A stretch of DNA of 64,000 nt, taken from Odontesthes bonariensis. Its lineage: Eukaryota > Chordata > Actinopteri > Atheriniformes > Atherinopsidae. The position numbers and the translations under genes are program-made. The notes beneath the pieces were generated by a model, which saw only the letters and a program-made list of their open reading frames with translations, was not told the DNA's origin and ran no database searches. The stretch covers positions 18,510,248 through 18,574,247 of the forward strand of contig NC_134519.1 in NCBI RefSeq assembly GCF_027942865.1, written 5' to 3'. Below, one piece after another: positions 62,101 through 64,000 of the stretch (its first letter is position 1; every line of letters starts with the position of its first letter).

Positions 62101-64000
62101 TGAATAACCTCTAGTTCAACACCCCATGGAACAGGAAACTAGTGTCTCTCTTTTCCACACTTTAGACCCTACAGTTGCTCCTCAAACATCCTCACTATGC
62201 TCACCTATTTACCACCCTCCAACTGCACTTCCCACTACAGCAGCAGTGCTGGAGGCAGCGGCATGGTGAAGAAAGGGACTTCCTGAGCTATGGAGGAGCA
62301 CGTTAACCCAGTTTGGCAGGCATTTAGTGTGACATTAGTTGTGCTGGATGCCAATAGGACAGGCACTGCGCAGCATCTCAATGAACAGAATTCACTGAAT
62401 CCACAGAGAAGGCTTATGGTCCTTCCAGCCATACCGTTCCCACCCCTGTTCTCCATCCAACCACAAAGGCATTCAGCCTTTTCATTTGGATGATAATGGG
62501 GCAAAAGCCGGAAAGGGCCCCCATGTCTGACCACCATAAGTTGTGGAGATGGCTTTGTGGCAATGTCATGCGTGTCCACTGAAGCAAAGTGTAATGCTAC
62601 AGACCCAAAAACAACAGTTAAGGGCGGAACAAGAAAGGGAAATAATAGAAGCCTCTAAATAACTGTAACAACATAACTTACGTGCATCATTCAATAAGGG
62701 AAAGCGTGTTAAATGTTATTCTTTTTTAGCAAAAAGGTAACATTTCCTTATATGTTGTATCCTATATCTGCGTAAATGCATGCGTTTCATTATGATACCT
62801 GTCAGATATGCAACTACATAAAGGTACGGGACACAAAGGTGCACCGTGTGAAAAAGAGAAGGCCTCGAAATGTTACAAAGTGAGCACACACACTCATCCC
62901 AAATCATTTGAACGTGTCATTCCATTTACCTGCATATAAACGTAACAAGGAGCCAATTTCTGTGTTAAGTCCTTCCTCTTGAACTCTCCAAGGGTCCTTA
63001 AATCCAAGCTTAAAGAGAAAGTCATTCTGGATCTGCAAAGGCCTCTCATCTGGAGTAAGTCTCCTCACAGCTTCACCGTGCAGCTGAACATACAGTGTGG
63101 GGGTGGAATCACAAGACTCTCCATTGTGATGTGCTGTCAGCCCCGATTTTGCAGCACCTTGGCCATAGTCCAGATCTTGAAAGTCAGGTGTATTACCTGC
63201 AGAATAGGGTCTTGACAATGAGCCGGCACTACTGCTGGGTGGCAAGCTGCCCAGACTATCTGAGCTGAGTCTGCTCTCTGGTCCCATATTGTTTGTCATG
63301 TCATTTAAATGTCCCATGTCGCACTGCTGGTAGCTGGCAGTGACAGCAGCTATGCCATTGGTGCGGTGTCGGGAGATGGAGTCCACGCTTGTACTTGACA
63401 CAGGACAGTCGAGCTCCAGTTCATCTGAGGAGCTTCCATACATGTCCTGGCCCTCTGTGGCACTATCAAAGGAGGGACTGAGGATGGATGCCTCCGTCCC
63501 CAAAATCATATCATCACTGAGGGAGTCCCGGTGCTCACTGAGCCTGGCCCCGGAGCTCAGGTCATCAAATGCACTGCTCTCCACATCTGAGCCAGAGTTT
63601 AATCCATAGCTGTCTGTGCCATTTCTGTGCTCTGAATCATCATCATTAGGGGTATCCATGTTGGAGTTTAGGTCTGACAGCGAGCAAGTTATATTGTCCT
63701 GTGACTCTGACTCTGGAGTGAAAAGTTTTCCATCAACGTCCTGTTGCTTTTGCCTGTCATCTGCATTATCCATAAGCAGCAGCCTCAACCTGTCACTCGG
63801 ATGGCTCCTTGATTCCGTAGATTCCAGGAGAGTCGGGTGATTGCCTTTTAAATCCGAGTGTTCTTTCACTTTGCATGGGATATCATTGTATTCATACTTC
63901 ATATTGCAGTTGCCATTTTGGTCAGTCTTAGAGCTATCTTTACAAAAAATTCGCATAACGGAGCAGGACTTGGAGCTGAGTTTACTCAGTCGGAGCGCCA
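18805..64000 (-). CDS. phlpp1: PH domain leucine-rich repeat protein phosphatase 1 (17 exons, 5' partial)
   Basis: Exons (5' to 3' on -): 64000-62930, 35381-35185, 34098-33973, 32083-31935, 27839-27693, 26162-25935, 25138-24936, 24582-24531, 23904-23809, 23231-23076, 22701-22501, 22376-22214, 22105-21975, 21689-21576, 21186-20992, 20481-20253, 20124-18805. They join in frame to about 1,591 residues; the frame is still open at the right edge. Order: Ser/Asp-rich N-terminal extension, RA-like fold, PH domain, a long LRR array, PP2C-type phosphatase, disordered tail. PHLPP dephosphorylates the hydrophobic motif of Akt and acts on PKC and other AGC kinases; its LRR and PH parts direct location and substrate choice. 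The C-terminus YYDTPL is the PDZ ligand of PHLPP1 (PHLPP2 ends in TAL), and the long N-terminal extension also fits PHLPP1. It faces mep1b tail to tail. Confidence 0.95.
20253..20481 (-). CDS. phlpp1: phlpp1 exon 16: PP2C core
   Basis: [48 protein letters not shown]. Acceptor GCTTAAG, donor GAG|GTAGAG. Confidence 0.93.
20992..21186 (-). CDS. phlpp1: phlpp1 exon 15: PP2C metal-binding motif
   Basis: [20 protein letters not shown] then [21 protein letters not shown] stands where ordinary PP2C enzymes have FDGHGG, as is normal for PHLPP. Confidence 0.93.
21576..21689 (-). CDS. phlpp1: phlpp1 exon 14: LRR-PP2C linker
   Basis: [15 protein letters not shown], then [18 protein letters not shown], the start of the PP2C fold. 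Confidence 0.92.
21975..22105 (-). CDS. phlpp1: phlpp1 exon 13: last LRRs
   Basis: [40 protein letters not shown]. Its polypyrimidine tract is a CTTCT microsatellite. Confidence 0.92.
22115..22140. repeat. (AGAAG)n microsatellite in phlpp1 intron 12
   Basis: Five units; on the phlpp1 strand it reads CTTCT repeats and ends about 8 bases before the exon 13 acceptor AG (22107-22106). Confidence 0.95.
22214..22376 (-). CDS. phlpp1: phlpp1 exon 12: LRR
   Basis: [39 protein letters not shown]. The intron after it is only 108 nt. Confidence 0.92.
22501..22701 (-). CDS. phlpp1: phlpp1 exon 11: LRR
   Basis: [54 protein letters not shown]. Confidence 0.92.
23076..23231 (-). CDS. phlpp1: phlpp1 exon 10: LRR
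   Basis: [40 protein letters not shown]. Confidence 0.92.
23809..23904 (-). CDS. phlpp1: phlpp1 exon 9: LRR
   Basis: [31 protein letters not shown]; acceptor CTGCAG, donor CGAG|GTAAGC. Confidence 0.92.
24183..24208. repeat. Poly-A tract (26 nt)
   Basis: Homopolymer inside phlpp1 intron 8. Confidence 0.95.
24531..24582 (-). CDS. phlpp1: phlpp1 exon 8: LRR (52 nt)
   Basis: [20 protein letters not shown], one short repeat. Acceptor TTGCAG, donor CAAG|GTGAGA. Confidence 0.9.
24936..25138 (-). CDS. phlpp1: phlpp1 exon 7: LRR
   Basis: [49 protein letters not shown]. Donor AACG|GTGGGT. Confidence 0.92.
25935..26162 (-). CDS. phlpp1: phlpp1 exon 6: LRR
   Basis: [62 protein letters not shown]. 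Confidence 0.93.
27693..27839 (-). CDS. phlpp1: phlpp1 exon 5: LRR
   Basis: [37 protein letters not shown]. Its acceptor is preceded by a CTTCT-type pyrimidine repeat. Confidence 0.92.
29977..30618. mobile_element. Non-autonomous hAT transposon (MITE)
   Basis: Perfect 15-bp terminal inverted repeats, CAGGGGTGGCCAACC at the left and its complement at 30604-30618. They are flanked by the 8-bp target duplication CCCTAATG (29969-29976 and 30619-30626), which is diagnostic of hAT. The 642-bp body holds a short + strand ORF at 30155-30220 ([13 protein letters not shown]...) resembling the N-terminus of ZBED/hAT-type transposases. It lies in phlpp1 intron 4. Confidence 0.88.
30155..30220 (+). pseudogene. 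Transposase N-terminal remnant in the hAT MITE
   Basis: Twenty-one codons, [19 protein letters not shown] and two more residues, then TGA. The pattern M-S-x-x-Q-x-x-L-x-x-F-F is common at the start of hAT-family proteins. Too short to be functional. Confidence 0.45.
31692..31767. repeat. AGCTGGT/ACCAGCT interspersed repeat
   Basis: Several copies of AGCTGGT or its complement within 76 bases (ctagctaccagct, caagctggttacc, tagctggtagg). This wording is common in short fish repeats of palindromic character. It lies in phlpp1 intron 4. Confidence 0.5.
31935..32083 (-). CDS. phlpp1: phlpp1 exon 4: first LRRs
   Basis: Acceptor ATCTAG, then [39 protein letters not shown]. Donor AGAG|GTAGGA. Confidence 0.9.
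33067..33215 (-). mobile_element. Tc1/mariner-like transposase scrap
   Basis: On the - strand the frame reads [18 protein letters not shown] then [11 protein letters not shown]. KHGGGSxMVW is a hallmark of Tc1-family transposases. Only this fragment is recognisable; terminal inverted repeats were not found. It lies in phlpp1 intron 3. Confidence 0.5.
33973..34098 (-). CDS. phlpp1: phlpp1 exon 3: PH domain, second part
   Basis: [35 protein letters not shown], including the terminal PH helix with Trp. 42 codons, both ends phase 0. Confidence 0.93.
34626..34733. repeat. (CA)n / (CACG)n microsatellite
   Basis: Imperfect CA, CACG and CATG repeats in phlpp1 intron 2. Cys/Val-rich and Thr/His-rich ORFs reading through it are artefacts. 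Confidence 0.95.
35185..35381 (-). CDS. phlpp1: phlpp1 exon 2: PH domain, first part
   Basis: [51 protein letters not shown]. 65 codons; acceptor TTACAG, donor AAA|GTATGT. Confidence 0.93.
36970..37657 (+). mobile_element. 5'-truncated RTE/Rex3-like LINE
   Basis: The final ORF portion of a LINE, ending in an ATGG repeat tail. It is flanked by the 10-bp duplication ATACCAAATC at 36960-36969 and 37658-37667, so both insertion boundaries are visible. It lies in phlpp1 intron 1, antisense to the gene. Confidence 0.82.
36983..37642 (+). pseudogene. RT C-terminal region of the RTE-like LINE
   Basis: Open frame of 219 residues without its RT catalytic core. It contains [55 protein letters not shown] and [13 protein letters not shown]. 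The thumb and C-terminal pattern with YG-x-E-x-W and RWLGH-x-x-RM is typical of RTE-clade elements. The frame is uninterrupted but the copy is dead because of 5' truncation. Confidence 0.8.
37668..41015. other. phlpp1 intron 1, no gene seen
   Basis: AT-rich intron DNA without protein signatures. A small imperfect palindrome, TACGTAGG-cca-CCTACGTA, lies near 40155-40173 and may belong to a decayed DNA transposon. Confidence 0.5.
41031..41158 (-). repeat. SINE 3' part (B-box half, body, A-tail)
   Basis: On the - strand starts TTGAGTCCCGCACCGAGCGG, the second half of the B box. The C/T-rich body follows (CTTCCCCCTCTCTCTGCC), then ATTAAAGGCATAAAAAGCCCC and poly-A. Confidence 0.75.
41229..42968 (-). 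pseudogene. Rex1-like reverse transcriptase domain
   Basis: Open for 579 residues. RT motifs in order: [66 protein letters not shown], the catalytic [21 protein letters not shown] and [14 protein letters not shown], then the C-terminal thumb. No stop interrupts it. Its frame is open upstream to about 43050, but it is separated from the endonuclease by the frameshift. Confidence 0.88.
43039..44058 (-). pseudogene. Rex1-like endonuclease domain
   Basis: An APE-type endonuclease that would nick target DNA for target-primed reverse transcription. Motifs in order: [38 protein letters not shown]. It ends early at LNKEKKSL because of an A-run frameshift at about 43049-43055; coding continues in another frame into the RT ORF. 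Confidence 0.85.
44361..44440 (-). repeat. SINE 5' part (tRNA-like head, A box)
   Basis: On the - strand this is the tRNA-like head with the RNA polymerase III A box near 44423-44433. It ends at GGCCCCAGTTC, the first half of a B box. Confidence 0.75.
54225..54236. promoter_or_regulatory. Palindromic ATAATGCATTAT (POU/homeodomain-like)
   Basis: Perfect 12-bp palindrome within CATCATAATGCATTATGCAT. It combines TAAT-like cores and ATGCAT half-sites of the type bound by POU and homeodomain proteins. Functional use is a guess. Confidence 0.25.
55628..55700. repeat. Possible Tc1-type transposon end
   Basis: TATACACTGACGTGACAATT followed by TTAGTAGGCACACCTGT resembles the terminal region of fish Tc1-like elements. 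No partner end or transposase is seen nearby. Confidence 0.3.
59314..59856. mobile_element. TTAA-flanked MITE (piggyBac/Kolobok-type)
   Basis: Left end TTAAAGGTAGGGTAAGAGAT and right end, read inverted, TTAAAGGCGGGGTAGGGGAT form imperfect inverted repeats of about 20 bp that include a TTAA at each boundary. The 543-bp body has no transposase. TTAA targets are typical of piggyBac and Kolobok superfamilies. It lies in phlpp1 intron 1. Confidence 0.72.
59659..59705. repeat. Perfect 23-bp inverted repeat (1-nt spacer)
   Basis: Arms 59659-59681 and 59683-59705 are exact complements around T59682. RNA or single-stranded DNA from here would form a 23-bp stem with almost no loop. It sits inside the TTAA MITE. 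Confidence 0.95.
59857..62929. other. phlpp1 intron 1 (5' part), no gene seen
   Basis: No exon-like or RNA-gene signature. It contains short homopolymers (T run around 60843-60856) and ordinary intron DNA next to the exon 1 donor. Confidence 0.5.
62930..64000 (-). CDS. phlpp1: phlpp1 exon 1 (partial): N-terminal extension and RA-like domain
   Basis: Reading is open from the window edge ([12 protein letters not shown] precedes the first internal ATG at 63956). Acidic, Ser-rich low-complexity sequence is followed by a ubiquitin-fold/RA-like stretch: [45 protein letters not shown]. Donor GCAG|GTAAAT, phase 1. Whether translation starts at 63956 or upstream outside the window cannot be decided. 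Confidence 0.9.

Noticed and set aside
18805..64000. PHLPP2 identity
   Set aside because: The C-terminus is DTPL, and the long N-terminal extension fits PHLPP1.
1..64000. CRISPR arrays, rRNA genes, bacterial operons, tRNA genes
   Set aside because: None seen. The only tRNA-like sequence is the head of the SINE at 44361-44440, which is a retroposon.

Overview
This is vertebrate genomic DNA, almost certainly from a teleost fish. It has long introns with GT/AG splice sites, sparse coding sequence, and fish-type transposable elements (a Rex1-like LINE, an RTE/Rex3-like LINE, a tRNA-derived SINE, hAT and TTAA MITEs, a Ty3/gypsy element with a SCAN-like Gag). I see nothing prokaryotic: no operons, CRISPR, rRNA or convincing tRNA gene. 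The species cannot be fixed from the sequence. Two host genes account for nearly all coding sequence, and they converge tail to tail. On the + strand (9201-17267) 14 exons encode a complete 718-residue meprin beta-like metalloprotease (mep1b): signal peptide, propeptide, astacin domain, MAM, MATH/TRAF, EGF and a transmembrane anchor. On the - strand 17 exons (64000 down to 18805) encode about 1,591 residues of PHLPP1, the PH-domain and leucine-rich-repeat protein phosphatase: N-terminal extension, RA-like fold, PH domain, LRRs, PP2C and a disordered tail ending in the PDZ ligand DTPL. Its first visible exon is still open at the right edge, so the extreme N-terminus lies outside. All exon phases were joined by hand and stay in frame in both genes. 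Layout: 1-4210 is transposon debris (a LINE ORF1 running off the left edge, an LTR retrotransposon of about 3.4 kb with a large internal deletion, and a LINE/SINE tail). 4211-9200 is non-genic with long homopolymers and a decayed L2-type LINE. 9201-17267 is mep1b. 17268-18804 holds the two 3' UTRs. 18805-35381 holds phlpp1 exons 2-17, with a hAT MITE and a Tc1-like scrap in introns. 35382-62929 is one 27.5 kb phlpp1 intron holding an RTE fragment, a SINE split by a Rex1-like LINE, a TTAA MITE with a perfect hairpin, and AT-rich stretches that could be conserved regulatory DNA. 62930-64000 is phlpp1 exon 1. I did not find a new biological system. The best non-routine observations are the LINE that broke the B box of a SINE, the hairpin-bearing MITE, microsatellites acting as polypyrimidine tracts in phlpp1, the in-frame gutted LTR element with no integrase after RNase H, and the tight convergence of two genes whose human orthologues both lie on chromosome 18.
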